NCBI GenBank assembly: GCA_003249955.1
Contig: QKHS01000010.1
Location: 1-64,000 of the forward strand
Source: Bacteroidales bacterium
Lineage (GTDB): Bacteria > Bacteroidota > Bacteroidia > Bacteroidales > ML635J-15
DNA: 64,000 nucleotides
Direction: 5' to 3'
Position numbers and translations under genes: made by a program. How positions within the stretch are numbered: position 1 is the first letter of the stretch; the number at the start of each line of letters is the position of its first letter. The notes beneath the pieces were generated by a model that saw nothing but the letters and a program-made list of their open reading frames with translations, was not told the origin of the DNA and searched no databases. Positions 38,112 to 49,358 of this stretch are shown piece after piece.

Positions 38112-39776
38112 ATGAAAACAGCACTGGCACAACTAAATTTTCATGTCGGGAACCTGGAATACAATACTGCAAAAATTATTGACAGCATAATTTCAGCAGA
38201 ACAGAACGGAGCCGAACTGGTTATCTTTTCGGAACTTGCAATTTGTGGCTACAGTCCTCTGGATATGCTGGAACAAAAAGCATTTGTGGAAAAATGTGTT
38301 GCCCAGTTGGACAAAATATGTGCTTACACGAAAAACATTGCTGTAATTGTAGGGTTACCAACACTGAATAAAAGCAGCCGTGGAAAAAACCTGTATAATT
38401 CAGCAGCATTTTTGTTTGAAGGGAAAGTTCAGAAAATTTTTCACAAGACCTTGCTCCCCACCTACGATGTTTTTGATGAGTACAGGTACTTTGAGCCTAA
38501 TGATGTTTTTGAAATTATAGAGTTTAAAACTAAAAAAATAGCAGTTACAATTTGTGAAGACTTATGGGATGAGCAACGCACGTACGGAATATTTGACCGC
38601 GAAATGCTTTACAAAAACTCTCCTTTGGAACTTCTAAAAAAATATAAGCCCGATGTTGTTGTAAATATATCAGGTTCGCCTTATTCGTACAATCAGGCAG
38701 ATAACCGTCAGGAAATATTATTTAAAAATGCTGTAAAATATTCCATACCTATTATTTACGTGAATCAGACCGGAGCAAATACAGATTTAATATTCGATGG
38801 CGGCAGCATGGTTATCAATAAAGCCGGCAACACTGTATTACAATGCGAATATTTTGAAGAAGATTTTAAAATTATTGATCTGGATCAGACAGAGAATATT
38901 CCTCCGATAAAAAAATCTGGTATTTCAGACAACAAAAGAATCTCATTTATCAGCAAAGCACTTATTTCGGGAATAAAAGATTATTTTGCAAAATCAGGAT
39001 TTAAAAAAGCGGTTCTGGGATTATCCGGCGGAATTGATTCTGCTGTCACACTGGCACTTGCAATACAGGCACTCGGAAACGAAAACGTAGATGCCTTGCT
39101 TATGCCGACAGTATTTTCGAGTAAGCATTCTGTTGACGATTCTGTCGAAATGGTACAAAGATGCAATATCAGACACTATATTATTAATATAGAAAAACTA
39201 AGAAACAGCTTTTCCGAAACACTTTCAGAAGTTTTCGAGGGCACAAGGCAGGATGTAACAGAAGAAAACATTCAGGCAAGAATAAGAGGAAGTGTACTTA
39301 TGGCTTATTCCAACAAATTCGGACATATCGTACTTAACACCTCAAACAAAAGCGAAGCTGCAGTAGGCTACACGACTCTTTACGGTGACATGAACGGTGC
39401 TTTATCGGTATTGGGCGACGTTTACAAAACCGATGTCTATTTGCTGGCAGAATATTTAAATTCAGAATACGGGAATATTATTCCGCAGAACATAATTACA
39501 AAAGCACCTTCTGCTGAATTAAGACCGGACCAAAAAGACAATGACTCTTTGCCAGAATACGACACACTTGACAAAATTCTTTTCTCGTATATAGAACAGA
39601 AAAAATGTGCCGGAGATATTGAGGAATCAGGTTTCGACAGAAAAACGATTGATTATGTTTTAAGAATGGTTAACAATAACGAATACAAAAGGTTTCAGTC
39701 TCCTCCTGTTTTAAGAGTCTCGTCCAAGTCGTTCGGCTTCGGGCGACGCATGCCCGTTGTTGCAAAATTTATTTAA
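38112..39776 (+). CDS. nadE: Glutamine-dependent NAD+ synthase
   Basis: N-terminal nitrilase domain (FSELAICGYSPLDML) and LGLSGGIDSAVTLALA synthetase motif. Confidence 0.96.
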   Translation: MKTALAQLNFHVGNLEYNTAKIIDSIISAEQNGAELVIFSELAICGYSPLDMLEQKAFVEKCVAQLDKICAYTKNIAVIVGLPTLNKSSRGKNLYNSAAFLFEGKVQKIFHKTLLPTYDVFDEYRYFEPNDVFEIIEFKTKKIAVTICEDLWDEQRTYGIFDREMLYKNSPLELLKKYKPDVVVNISGSPYSYNQADNRQEILFKNAVKYSIPIIYVNQTGANTDLIFDGGSMVINKAGNTVLQCEYFEEDFKIIDLDQTENIPPIKKSGISDNKRISFISKALISGIKDYFAKSGFKKAVLGLSGGIDSAVTLALAIQALGNENVDALLMPTVFSSKHSVDDSVEMVQRCNIRHYIINIEKLRNSFSETLSEVFEGTRQDVTEENIQARIRGSVLMAYSNKFGHIVLNTSNKSEAAVGYTTLYGDMNGALSVLGDVYKTDVYLLAEYLNSEYGNIIPQNIITKAPSAELRPDQKDNDSLPEYDTLDKILFSYIEQKKCAGDIEESGFDRKTIDYVLRMVNNNEYKRFQSPPVLRVSSKSFGFGRRMPVVAKFI

Positions 39777-39836
39777 TATCGGATATGCACTTTACTGTTT
39801 TTTTGTATCTTTAGCCGGATAAAAAAATTAATACTT

Positions 39837-40196
39837 ATGAGAAAAATTACCTTATTTTCAATTGCTGCAATTATGATTATTGCATTGGCATCATGCGGAG
39901 GCCCCAAATCAGATGTAAAAAAAATGCTTAAAATGTTTAAAGAGTACACCGAAATTGCAGTTAAAGCAACAGAGGACAAAGTGCTTGACGACAAAGAAAT
40001 AGAAGAATTAAACAAATTAAGCCTCGAAATAGATGAGTTTTCTAAAGTATTGGATGAGAAATACAAAAGCGACTCTGATGCTCAAAAAGAAATGCAAAAT
40101 TACATGAAGGAAGAAGACAATAAAAAAATCATGGTTGAATACACCGATGCCCTTATGTCATTATGGGATTGTGAAGGTGCTGAAAATCTGGAGTAA
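39837..40196 (+). CDS. Small charged lipoprotein, paralogue 1
   Basis: MRKITLFSIAAIMIIALASCGGPKSDVKKMLK... lipobox ASC. Confidence 0.85.
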   Translation: MRKITLFSIAAIMIIALASCGGPKSDVKKMLKMFKEYTEIAVKATEDKVLDDKEIEELNKLSLEIDEFSKVLDEKYKSDSDAQKEMQNYMKEEDNKKIMVEYTDALMSLWDCEGAENLE

Positions 40197-40337
40197 CAAA
40201 AAAACTATTAAGTTTTCAACACATTGTTAGTAAAACTTCTGAAAAAACTGAAATAATATTAATAATTTGTTTCAATTTAAAAAAATATTGCGTTTATTTA
40301 CACTTTAAATAATTTTATAACTTAAATTTTATCAATT

Positions 40338-40703
40338 ATGAAAAAAATCGCTATTTTACTAAGTTTAGCTGCTTTTATTCTCACTCTTGCATCATGTGGT
40401 GGTCCTGAAGCTGACGCTAAAAAAATGATCAAAAAAATCGAAAAGTACACTGAAGTAGCTAAAAAAGCTGCCGAGGATAAAAAACTTGACGACAAAGAAA
40501 TCGAAGAACTCAAAAACATCGGAAAAGAGTTAGACGATTTTGAAAAAGAGATGGACGAAAAATACAAAGAAGACAAAGAAGGTAAAGAAAAAGTTGACAA
40601 GTATCTTGAAGACAACAAAGCTGACCTTGAAAAAGTTTACGAAGACTTCTTTGCAGCTATGATGGCTCTTTACGAATGTGAAGGTGCTGACAAATTAGAA
40701 TAA
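40338..40703 (+). CDS. Small charged lipoprotein, paralogue 2
   Basis: MKKIAILLSLAAFILTLASCGGPEADAKKMIKKIEKYTEVAKKAAED... Confidence 0.9.
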   Translation: MKKIAILLSLAAFILTLASCGGPEADAKKMIKKIEKYTEVAKKAAEDKKLDDKEIEELKNIGKELDDFEKEMDEKYKEDKEGKEKVDKYLEDNKADLEKVYEDFFAAMMALYECEGADKLE

Positions 40704-40723
40704 CATTTAATTGTTAAAAATAG

Positions 40724-40755
40724 AAAAGACCGTCTTGATAAGACGGTCTTTTTTG
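40724..40755 (+). terminator. Intrinsic terminator
   Basis: AAAAGACCGTCTTGATAAGACGGTCTTTTTTG. Confidence 0.92.
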
Positions 40756-40830
40756 TTTTTAACCGGTGTTTCACTTAAGGAATTGATACATTCCGGGAAA
40801 AGAAAATTATGTCAAAATAATTCATATTTT

Positions 40831-40861
40831 TTTGCTGATTTATAAAGATTTAATATCTTTA
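40831..40861 (+). promoter_or_regulatory. Possible Bacteroidota promoter (TTTG-N19-TATCTTTA)
   Basis: TTTG 40831-40834 and TATCTTTA 40854-40861, 33 nt upstream of paralogue 3 start. Confidence 0.5.
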
Positions 40862-40893
40862 CGCTCGAAATATTAATTTATAAATTTTATATT

Positions 40894-41262
40894 ATGAAAA
40901 AAATTGCAATCTTATTAAGCCTTGCTGCTTTTATTTTGACTTTAGCGTCTTGTGGCGGACCAGAAGCTGATGCTAAAAAAATGATGAAAAAAATCGAAAA
41001 GTACACTGAAGTAGCTAAAAAAGTTGCTGAAGATCAGAAAATCGATGACAAAGAACTCGAAGAATTAAAAACTCTTGCTAAAGAACTTGATGAGTTCGAA
41101 AAAGAAATGGATGCAAAGTACAAAGACGACAAAGATGCTGAAGAAAAAATGAAAAAATTCGAAGAAGACAACAAAGCTGAAATGGAAAAAATTTACGAAG
41201 AATTCTTCTCAGCAATGATGGCTCTTTACGAATGCGAAGGCGCAGACAAATTAGATTTATAA
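40894..41262 (+). CDS. Small charged lipoprotein, paralogue 3
   Basis: MKKIAILLSLAAFILTLASCGGPEADAKKMMKKIEKYTEVAKKVAED... Confidence 0.9.
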   Translation: MKKIAILLSLAAFILTLASCGGPEADAKKMMKKIEKYTEVAKKVAEDQKIDDKELEELKTLAKELDEFEKEMDAKYKDDKDAEEKMKKFEEDNKAEMEKIYEEFFSAMMALYECEGADKLDL

Positions 41263-41284
41263 TATTTTCACAAACTACTTTTAA

Positions 41285-41317
41285 AAAGCCATCCTTTTCG
41301 GATGGCTTTTTTTTTGA
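41285..41317 (+). terminator. Intrinsic terminator
   Basis: AAAAAGCCATCCTTTTCGGATGGCTTTTTTTTT. Confidence 0.92.
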
Positions 41318-41526
41318 ATATATTACACGTTAAGAAGCTCGGATCAGTTTCATTATTAATTATTATACACTTCCGGCAAAACAAATCCTGCTACTGTCAG
41401 TTATTTTTCCGTGCATCCCGTCATAAACAGGAAGTAAAGCCACTACATTAAACAACAAACCCAAAATCATAGTACACATGATTAACAAAACAAGCAATTA
41501 ATACAGCCTACTTATATACTATAAAC

Positions 41527-41555
41527 AAAAAAGGCTGTTCCACAGAACAGCCTTA
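41527..41555 (-). terminator. Intrinsic terminator of 41577..42467
   Basis: AAAAAAGGCTGTTCCACAGAACAGCCTT (minus strand ends in T run). Confidence 0.85.
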
Positions 41556-41576
41556 AGAGTCTCAAATAATCTTAAT

Positions 41577-42467
41577 TTATAGTGTGTCTGCTGTCAGATC
41601 TTCGTACTCAACTTCGAACTGACCTCCCGTTATTGATTTTGTCTCATTATTGCTATCAAGATAATTGAAAAAGAATGTGCCGCGAAGAATTTTGTCGGTG
41701 CTGTTATTCTCAATTACTGTAACAGAACCATTCACAGCCGGGAATTCATAAAACCCCTGTTGAAACTTTGCATATACAGGGCCGTCAGTTGTAATATAAT
41801 GTACCCCTGCTGTAATTGCAGGAGACATCCATATTGAGACACTTTGCCAGGCTTCTGCCCTGTCACACTCTCCGTTTACAAATAACATAGAATCATTTCT
41901 GTAAGCCAGAACAGTTGCAGCATTCCATGTCTGAACTGCATCTGTAAAAATAAAGAGATTGTTAAATGAAGTGGTATCTGTTGTGTTATAATACTGGTAA
42001 GGTACATTTGTAAAAGTACCGTCACTAATAGTTTTAAATGTATTATCAGATGTACGGTAAGCTTTAAAACTGAAAGTCCCGCTTATAGACTTTGCTTCTT
42101 CGTTTATTGAAGATATACGCACAAAACCTGTCCCGTTCTCATTGTTTGATGTAGAGTACCTTGTAGCACCGGCACTCATATTAGGAATAAACTCTGCATA
42201 ATTTCCATTGGTTGAACTAAGTGTATATTCTCCCAATTCGGCAGAATTGATATTTAGAATAATGGTTTGCCCGTTGGCAGAAGTTCCATATACTTTAATG
42301 CTGTGGTCTGTAATCACTGCACGGGGATCAGGAGTTCTCCAGTTGGTGGAATTTACCAGACTATACATAACCGGGGTTTGCTCAGGGCCAGTACTGCTAC
42401 CTCCACATGATGTAAAATATATTGCAGCAACAATAAAAACAGAAATTATTACCAGTTTCTTATTCAT
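41577..42467 (-). CDS. Lipoprotein of unknown function
   Basis: Lipobox FTSCGGSSTGPEQTP; beta-rich body. Confidence 0.8.
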   Translation of the reverse strand: MNKKLVIISVFIVAAIYFTSCGGSSTGPEQTPVMYSLVNSTNWRTPDPRAVITDHSIKVYGTSANGQTIILNINSAELGEYTLSSTNGNYAEFIPNMSAGATRYSTSNNENGTGFVRISSINEEAKSISGTFSFKAYRTSDNTFKTISDGTFTNVPYQYYNTTDTTSFNNLFIFTDAVQTWNAATVLAYRNDSMLFVNGECDRAEAWQSVSIWMSPAITAGVHYITTDGPVYAKFQQGFYEFPAVNGSVTVIENNSTDKILRGTFFFNYLDSNNETKSITGGQFEVEYEDLTADTL

Positions 42468-42682
42468 AATAATTTTTTTACAAACTTACATTATTAAAAC
42501 AACATTTCAAAACGCAATATTACAGGGAATCCTCCGGTAATTACGCTTTTATTCATAACGCAAAAATAAAAAAAAGGTTGATTCTAAAAGCGATGTTTTA
42601 ACAAACAATAATTTTGAATTGCTCCTATGACAGGAATTAGCTTAAAAATATTATTTTTGCATTGCATTTAAAAATACAAAAA

Positions 42683-43780
42683 ATGGGATTACATTGCGGA
42701 ATTATAGGTATTGCAAACTGTGGAAAGACCTCAGTTTTTAACTGTATGTCAAACACCAAAGCCGAAACTACAAGTTTTGCTTTTTCAAGCAACAAGTCGA
42801 ATATAGGAGTTATTAATGTTCCTGATGCAAGACTTAAACAACTCGAGAAATTCCAGAAAACAGAAAAACTTGTTCCGGCAACCGTTGATATAATTGATAT
42901 TCCCGGTTTAACAAAAGGGTCCAGTAATGGCGAAGGTGTGGGAAATACATTTTTGGCAGATATCCGCAATGCCGATGCTTTAATACATGTTCTGCGCTGC
43001 TTCGACGATGACAATCTTCCGCATATTGACGGTTCGGTTAATCCGGTAAGAGATATGGAAACCATTGATCTTGAGCTTCAGGTTAAAGATATTGAATCGG
43101 TAACCAAAAAGATTGCACGTATGGAGAAACTTGTAAAAGTAGGTGATAAAGATGCCAAAGCTGCAATTGAAGTGCTTAAAGTTTATCAGGATCATCTCGA
43201 AAACATGCAAAATGCCAGAACCGCACCTGTTAAAGAAGAGGACAGAAGATATGTTGCAGATTTATCTTTACTTACAGCAAAACCGGTTATGTTTGTCTGT
43301 AATGTTGATGAATCGTCAATGGTTACCGGAAATAAATATGTGGAAGCTGTAAAAAATGCTGTCACAGAAGAAGGCGTTAAAATTTTAACTGTTGCTGCTG
43401 CATTGGAATCGGATATTGCAGAATTGGAGACGGACGAAGAAAAACAGGAATTCTTAACCGACTACGGACTTACAGAGCCCAGTGTTAACAAGATAATCCG
43501 AGAAGCATATGACTTATTAAATCTGCATTCGTTTTTCACTGTAGGTCCAAAAGAGATAAAGGCCTGGACAATAAAAAAAGGAATGACTGCTCCCGAAGCT
43601 TCCGGCGTAATTCATAGCGACTTACAACGTGGATTTATTCGTGCCGAAGTAATGAAGTACGAAGACTTTATAAGTTTCGGATCGGAAGCTGCCGTAAAAA
43701 ATGCAGGTAAATTTCATGTCGAAGGCAAAACTTACGTAGTTCAGGACGGCGATATTATGCACATAAGATTTAATGTTTAA
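42683..43780 (+). CDS. ychF: Redox-regulated ATPase YchF/OLA1
   Basis: MGLHCGIIGIANCGKTSVFNCMS, DIPGLTKGSSNGEGVGNTFLADIRNADALIHVLRCF. Confidence 0.95.
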   Translation: MGLHCGIIGIANCGKTSVFNCMSNTKAETTSFAFSSNKSNIGVINVPDARLKQLEKFQKTEKLVPATVDIIDIPGLTKGSSNGEGVGNTFLADIRNADALIHVLRCFDDDNLPHIDGSVNPVRDMETIDLELQVKDIESVTKKIARMEKLVKVGDKDAKAAIEVLKVYQDHLENMQNARTAPVKEEDRRYVADLSLLTAKPVMFVCNVDESSMVTGNKYVEAVKNAVTEEGVKILTVAAALESDIAELETDEEKQEFLTDYGLTEPSVNKIIREAYDLLNLHSFFTVGPKEIKAWTIKKGMTAPEASGVIHSDLQRGFIRAEVMKYEDFISFGSEAAVKNAGKFHVEGKTYVVQDGDIMHIRFNV

Positions 43781-43783
43781 AAA

Positions 43784-45154
43784 ATGGCTCAACAAATTTC
43801 TATACCCAAAGGCACAAGAGATTTCGGTCCTGCCGAGATGAATAAAAGAAATTTTATCTTTAAAACCATACAATCTGTTTTTAATAAGTATGGCTACTCT
43901 CCTATTGAAACTCCGGCAATGGAAAACCTTTCCACATTAATGGGAAAATACGGAGATGAAGGAGATAAACTTTTGTTCAAGATTCTGAATTCAGGCGATT
44001 ATACAGTAAATGTAAAACCAGAAGACTTCAACAGTCAGAATCTTTCAAAAATCACAGGTTCAATCTCTGAAAAAGGTTTAAAATACGATCTCACAGTTCC
44101 TTTTGCACGATTTGTTGTTCAGCATCGTAACGAAATAAGCTTTCCTTTTAAGAGATACCAGATTCAGCCTGTATGGCGTGCCGACAAGCCGCAAAAAGGA
44201 CGTTACCGCGAATTTTATCAGTGCGATGTTGATGTTATCGGCTCAAACTCATTATTAAATGAATTTGAACTGATGCAGATTATTGATGATATTTTTTCTG
44301 AACTCAAAATAAACGTCACTATAAAAATCAACAACCGTAAAATACTCTCAGGAATTGCCGAAGCTGTTGGCGAAGCAGATAAATTCATGGCAATTACGGT
44401 TGCTATTGACAAAATTGACAAAATCGGTACTGAAAAGGTTTGTGAGGAGTTAAGAAAAAATGAACTTTCCGAAGATGCTGTTCAAAAGCTGATTCCGATT
44501 CTCGAAAACAAACGCGACACATCAGGCAGTATTGAATTTCTTGAGAATATGCTGAGTGCAAGCGAAACAGGACTTAAAGGGATAGAAGAAATCAAAACTG
44601 TTTTTGAATACCTTAATTCAAATCCGCTGAAAACAAAAGTTGAACTGGATTTAAGCCTTGCCCGCGGATTAAATTACTATACCGGAGCAATATTCGAGGT
44701 AAAAGCCAATGACATCGAAATAGGAAGTATCTGTGGCGGAGGACGTTACGACAATCTTACCGAAATATTCGGGCTTAAAGATATTTCAGGTGTTGGTGTC
44801 TCATTCGGAGCCGACCGTATTTATGACGTAATGGAACAATTAAAAGCATTTCCCGAAGCAACTGCAAAGTCAAGTGATGTTTTATTTGTAAACTTCGGCA
44901 AAAAAGAAGAAGCTGTTTGCCTTAAACTGGCAAAAACACTTCGCCAAAACGGAATAAGTTGTGAGGTTTATCCCGAAAAAGCAAAACTCGACAAACAATT
45001 TAAATATGCCAATAACAAAAATATCAGTTATGTTGCAATAATCGGCGAGAATGAGCTGAACGCAGAAACAGTTACAATTAAAAACATGGCCGAAGGTAAG
45101 CAGGAAAATATATTGTTTTCTGAACTGTCCGGATATTTCAACAGCCAGCTTTAA
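43784..45154 (+). CDS. hisS: Histidyl-tRNA synthetase
   Basis: [40 protein letters not shown]. Confidence 0.96.
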   Translation: MAQQISIPKGTRDFGPAEMNKRNFIFKTIQSVFNKYGYSPIETPAMENLSTLMGKYGDEGDKLLFKILNSGDYTVNVKPEDFNSQNLSKITGSISEKGLKYDLTVPFARFVVQHRNEISFPFKRYQIQPVWRADKPQKGRYREFYQCDVDVIGSNSLLNEFELMQIIDDIFSELKINVTIKINNRKILSGIAEAVGEADKFMAITVAIDKIDKIGTEKVCEELRKNELSEDAVQKLIPILENKRDTSGSIEFLENMLSASETGLKGIEEIKTVFEYLNSNPLKTKVELDLSLARGLNYYTGAIFEVKANDIEIGSICGGGRYDNLTEIFGLKDISGVGVSFGADRIYDVMEQLKAFPEATAKSSDVLFVNFGKKEEAVCLKLAKTLRQNGISCEVYPEKAKLDKQFKYANNKNISYVAIIGENELNAETVTIKNMAEGKQENILFSELSGYFNSQL

Positions 45155-45227
45155 TCAACTCATTTAATCCGGGAAAATGTAAAACGGCCTGATTATAATT
45201 TGTGCAAGCTTAAAACCACACTGATTG

Positions 45228-46814
45228 TTACAATAAGTCTGAAACTTCTACAGAAAATAATGTTTTGTTATTTGAGAAAAACAGCCTCCCGTCAATTATT
45301 ATCTGAAAAGAAGAATTAAACAGCTCTGATATAACATTACCGTTTAGATCTGTAACATACAAATCTTTCCCAGACTTAAACAACATCATATTTTCATCTG
45401 AATAAGAATCACGCACAATTGAGTCTTTGCTATATTCGCCTGCAATGTTAAGGCCGTCATCAAGCAAATAAACTTTCCCGCTTTTACCTATAACAGCAAA
45501 ATCAATATCCTGAACAAGCTTAAAACTTCTTGCTGTTTCATCATAAATGTATAAATCTCTGATGCTAATTAACCTGCCATAATCAGAAAATTCATCAGAA
45601 GTTTTTGATTTCTCAGCCAAAATATTTCCATCACTCAGTGAAATCAGGAAAAGACTGTTCTCTGATGATATCAAAACTTTCCCGTTGTTTGCACGATAAT
45701 CAGTAATCATTTTTATTTTTTCGCCGAAACTGACAACATATTTAAAATCTCCGTTAATTTTATCATAGACGACCAGATATGGATTTCCTCTATTTAACAT
45801 CTTTTTATTTGACGCTACAAATCCGTAGTTTATTACATAAAGGCAACTATCATCGGTAAACACGGAACTCATGCCTGTTTCTTCATATGGCACTTCTTTT
45901 TCCCAAACAGTTGTCAGATTTCTAAAATCTAAAGAGCATATCTTTGTTGATGTGGCAAAGTATATTATTCCTGAATCATATAAAATATGTGAGCCTGTTG
46001 TATAAACGGTCTCAGGAGTTCCGTAAGAATAAAAACCGAAACCTGTAATAGCTGCTGAAATTGCACCTACAGCAGTAATCAAAAGATCCTGCCCGGTATA
46101 TTTTGCATCAACTACGAACGAATTATCCACAGGGATTTTCCATCCTTTACCATTGGCATAATTATACGATGATAAAAATTTTGAGCCAAGTATTACAACA
46201 GAAGTATCATCAGAAACAGCATCACGAATCACCCAATCTTTATCTGTTGGTTTTACCCATATACTATTCCCGGTTTCCAGATTAACAGCTTTCACCGAGT
46301 GAATCTCACTACTCATTGTCTCGGTAATGTATGATATCGCTGTCTTATTATCTGATCTGACAGCGACAACCGGATTGTTTATTTTCCAGCACTTTTTCCA
46401 CGTATAAATATCTCTGGCTATATATTTTAAGCCCTCACTATACATTATCTTATTGCCGGATATTCTCAGATCGGTATAATCCGAATAATTAAATTCTCTT
46501 ATTACAGGCTGGGTTCCGGAAATAAAATCATAAATCATGGCAAACTCCTGATACCTGTTCTGCGGATATTTCTTTTCGGGACTTTTCAAAAATACAAGAT
46601 ACTTTGAGGTATCACCGAAGCTTTCTTCCAGTTTATTAATACTTTTTATTTCTCCGGGTAATTCGTGGCCAACAACATAAATACTGCTGTCTTTAAGATA
46701 ATTTATTCCCGCTGTTTGTTTTACCGAGTTAAAGTTTATTTTATATGACTGAGCATATGCAAAAATTCCCTGAAAAATAAAAACTGAAATCAATACTCTT
46801 TTTAAACAAACCAT
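45228..46814 (-). CDS. Secreted PQQ-like beta-propeller protein
   Basis: Signal peptide, repeated blade-like segments (GNSIWVKPTDKDW..., LTTVWEKEVPYEE). Confidence 0.65.
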   Translation of the reverse strand: MVCLKRVLISVFIFQGIFAYAQSYKINFNSVKQTAGINYLKDSSIYVVGHELPGEIKSINKLEESFGDTSKYLVFLKSPEKKYPQNRYQEFAMIYDFISGTQPVIREFNYSDYTDLRISGNKIMYSEGLKYIARDIYTWKKCWKINNPVVAVRSDNKTAISYITETMSSEIHSVKAVNLETGNSIWVKPTDKDWVIRDAVSDDTSVVILGSKFLSSYNYANGKGWKIPVDNSFVVDAKYTGQDLLITAVGAISAAITGFGFYSYGTPETVYTTGSHILYDSGIIYFATSTKICSLDFRNLTTVWEKEVPYEETGMSSVFTDDSCLYVINYGFVASNKKMLNRGNPYLVVYDKINGDFKYVVSFGEKIKMITDYRANNGKVLISSENSLFLISLSDGNILAEKSKTSDEFSDYGRLISIRDLYIYDETARSFKLVQDIDFAVIGKSGKVYLLDDGLNIAGEYSKDSIVRDSYSDENMMLFKSGKDLYVTDLNGNVISELFNSSFQIIIDGRLFFSNNKTLFSVEVSDLL

Positions 46815-46941
46815 ATCAATTATTTATATAATTTTTTGATCTTCAAAACTATATAAATTTCTATCATGTATCAAGTAAAATTTTTAGAAATCAAGCTGAA
46901 ATATTCTACCTGCAGATCAGAAAGTTATTATCTGATAGTTT

Positions 46942-47367
46942 TTAGTTCCCTGCCATACGTCTTGCTTCTTCCTTTCTGGCTTTGTTTGCTTCAAACAACG
47001 GCTTTACTTCCGGCTTTTCTATCTCCAGAATTGTAAAGACCCCCAATACTGTTCCAAGTGGAGCATTCATACAGGCGATACCGGATATAACCATGCAAAA
47101 AATACGGTTACGGCGCTCTTTAAGGTATTTACCGCATAAAATACTCATTATACCCATTGCTACTACCAATAAAAATCCAAAAAGTCCGAATATTAAAATA
47201 ACGCCTCCTGTAATCTGCATTTCTGCTCCTCCTGAATGACCTCCGGAAACAATCATCCCGGCTCCCATTACTACATAAATCAACACAAACAAAGATGCAA
47301 AAATCTTCAAGCCTCCCGAAATGAAGTGAAATATTGCAATCGTATCAAGATTGTTCCTCTGTTCCAT
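46942..47367 (-). CDS. Small membrane protein
   Basis: 141 aa with TM helices; 23-nt overlap with upstream prsW-like gene. Confidence 0.75.
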   Translation of the reverse strand: MEQRNNLDTIAIFHFISGGLKIFASLFVLIYVVMGAGMIVSGGHSGGAEMQITGGVILIFGLFGFLLVVAMGIMSILCGKYLKERRNRIFCMVISGIACMNAPLGTVLGVFTILEIEKPEVKPLFEANKARKEEARRMAGN

Positions 47368-48103
47368 AATCTTTTGTATTTTCTGTTTCTGTAAAATTAA
47401 TATTTCCCGTTTGATCTGATTCTGTTTCTTTGACCGGTTTTACCTTATACCTTGCAAGTTCCCGTATTTTTCTGAAACCATAAATATACATAAAAATAAG
47501 ATAAATTACAAACACCAGCAACAACCAGTCGTAACCGGCCATAATAACAAAATCGTAAAATCCGTGCAATAACCATGGAACAACAAACGCCAGAGCCAGA
47601 TAAGATGACCTGCGCCATGGATTAAACTTTGCCATTCCGAGATAATATCCCATGGAAATACCAAATATTGCATGAGCCGGAACTGCTGTAACTATACGTA
47701 TTAATCCCGTCCCGATTCCACCATCAAAAACATACATTATATTTTCAACAAGAGCAAATCCCATAGAAACAAAAACTGCATAAACAATTCCGTCAAATCT
47801 TTCATCAAAATGTCTGCTGCGCCATACCAGCAAAAGCACAACCAGGTATTTAAACATCTCTTCCACAAATCCTGCCTGAAAAAAGGCTTCGTAAACAGAT
47901 CTCTGTATGCCGTTCAGATAAGGAAGCGGGAAACCGGAAAACATGCCTGTTATCAAAACCGGAACAACGGAAAACATCCCTCCTGCTAAACTTAAAGTAA
48001 GCAACCAGAATGGTTCTCTGTTAAATTTGTCTCTTACATAAATATAAATCGTAATAATTAAAACAGGTGCTATAGCCAGCGATAAATAGGTAAAATAAAT
48101 CAT
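47345..48103 (-). CDS. PrsW family intramembrane protease
   Basis: FVEEMFKYLVVL, FALVENIMY, AVPAHAIFGISMGYYLG motifs. Confidence 0.88.
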   Translation of the reverse strand: MIYFTYLSLAIAPVLIITIYIYVRDKFNREPFWLLTLSLAGGMFSVVPVLITGMFSGFPLPYLNGIQRSVYEAFFQAGFVEEMFKYLVVLLLVWRSRHFDERFDGIVYAVFVSMGFALVENIMYVFDGGIGTGLIRIVTAVPAHAIFGISMGYYLGMAKFNPWRRSSYLALAFVVPWLLHGFYDFVIMAGYDWLLLVFVIYLIFMYIYGFRKIRELARYKVKPVKETESDQTGNINFTETENTKDYGTEEQS

Positions 48104-48113
48104 ATTCTGTTTT

Positions 48114-49358
48114 TTAGTTAAACCTTATTGAATCTGCAGGGCTGATTCTTGAAATAATCAATGATGGAAGAATCATCATTAAAACCGTTACAACCATTGT
48201 TCCCGCATTAAGAATTAAAATATGCAGGAAATTCAGATTTACAGGAACAGTTGCGACATAATACGATTCAGGGTCCAGAGTTATAACACCTGTGTACATC
48301 TGAATCAGACACAGACTTATTCCGACAACATTTCCTATTATCAACCCTTTCCCGATAAGAAATCCTGAAATATAGATAAATACTTTCTCTATCTGAAAGT
48401 TCTCAGCACCCATGCTTTTGAGTATCCCTATCATGTTTACCCTTTCAAGAATAATCACCAATAACCCGGAAACCATATTAAACCCGGCTACACTTACCAT
48501 TAATATTAAAATTACCCAGACATTAATATCAAGCAATGACAACCAGTCAAAAATCCCCGGATACTCTTCACTGATATTTCTGACTTTAAGCATGCTGCCA
48601 TCGGGACTGAAATTATTACCCACAATACGATTAATATTTTTTTCGTATTCTGTTATTTTTGAAAAATCATCAACATGAATTTCAAATCCTGTAATCTGGT
48701 CATCTTCCCAATCGTTAAGTTTTCGCAAATGTTTAATATCAACAAAAACAAATAATTTGTCAAGATCTTCAAGCTGGGTATTGTAAATTCCTGCAACTGT
48801 AAACTTTCGCATTCGCGGCGGGTCCTGAATAAAATACGCGGCAAAGCTATCTCCTTTCTTCAACTTAAGAGCATTTGCAATGTATTGTGAAATTACAACA
48901 TTGTTAGATTTAACAGAGTCCGTTATAACTAATGTATCTCCTTCAACCATATACTGGTTAAAAAATTTCCAGTTAAAATCACGGTCAATCCCCTTAAAAA
49001 CAACCCCGTGAAGATAATCTTCGGTTTTAAGAATTCCTGCCTTTACGATAAACTTATTTATGCTCTCTATACCTTTCATGCCGGAAATTTTCCCTACCCA
49101 ATCCTGATTTTGGGTTATCGGCAAAGTCTCGTAAGATGTATTGTTATCGTAATTTACAATTTGAATATGAGCCCCGAAACCTATTACTTTCCCGGAAATT
49201 TCCTTTTTAAATCCTGTTACAATAGAAACCGCCAGAATCATCACCGCCAGTCCAATAGCAATACCGCCAACAGCAACAGCAACAATAGGTCTGCTGAAAC
49301 TGTTTGCCGAATGTCTTTTACTGACAAGCCTGCGTGCAATAAATAATTCAGTGTTCAA
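48114..49358 (-). CDS. FtsX-like/LolC-type ABC transporter permease
   Basis: MNTELFIARRLVSKRHSANSFSRPIVAVAVGGIAIGLAVMILAVSIVTGFKKEI... Confidence 0.88.
   Translation of the reverse strand: MNTELFIARRLVSKRHSANSFSRPIVAVAVGGIAIGLAVMILAVSIVTGFKKEISGKVIGFGAHIQIVNYDNNTSYETLPITQNQDWVGKISGMKGIESINKFIVKAGILKTEDYLHGVVFKGIDRDFNWKFFNQYMVEGDTLVITDSVKSNNVVISQYIANALKLKKGDSFAAYFIQDPPRMRKFTVAGIYNTQLEDLDKLFVFVDIKHLRKLNDWEDDQITGFEIHVDDFSKITEYEKNINRIVGNNFSPDGSMLKVRNISEEYPGIFDWLSLLDINVWVILILMVSVAGFNMVSGLLVIILERVNMIGILKSMGAENFQIEKVFIYISGFLIGKGLIIGNVVGISLCLIQMYTGVITLDPESYYVATVPVNLNFLHILILNAGTMVVTVLMMILPSLIISRISPADSIRFN

Noticed and set aside
40322-40618. 98-aa minus-strand ORF (and 39773..40066)
   Set aside because: Ser/Phe-rich antisense shadow of Lys/Glu-rich lipoprotein genes.
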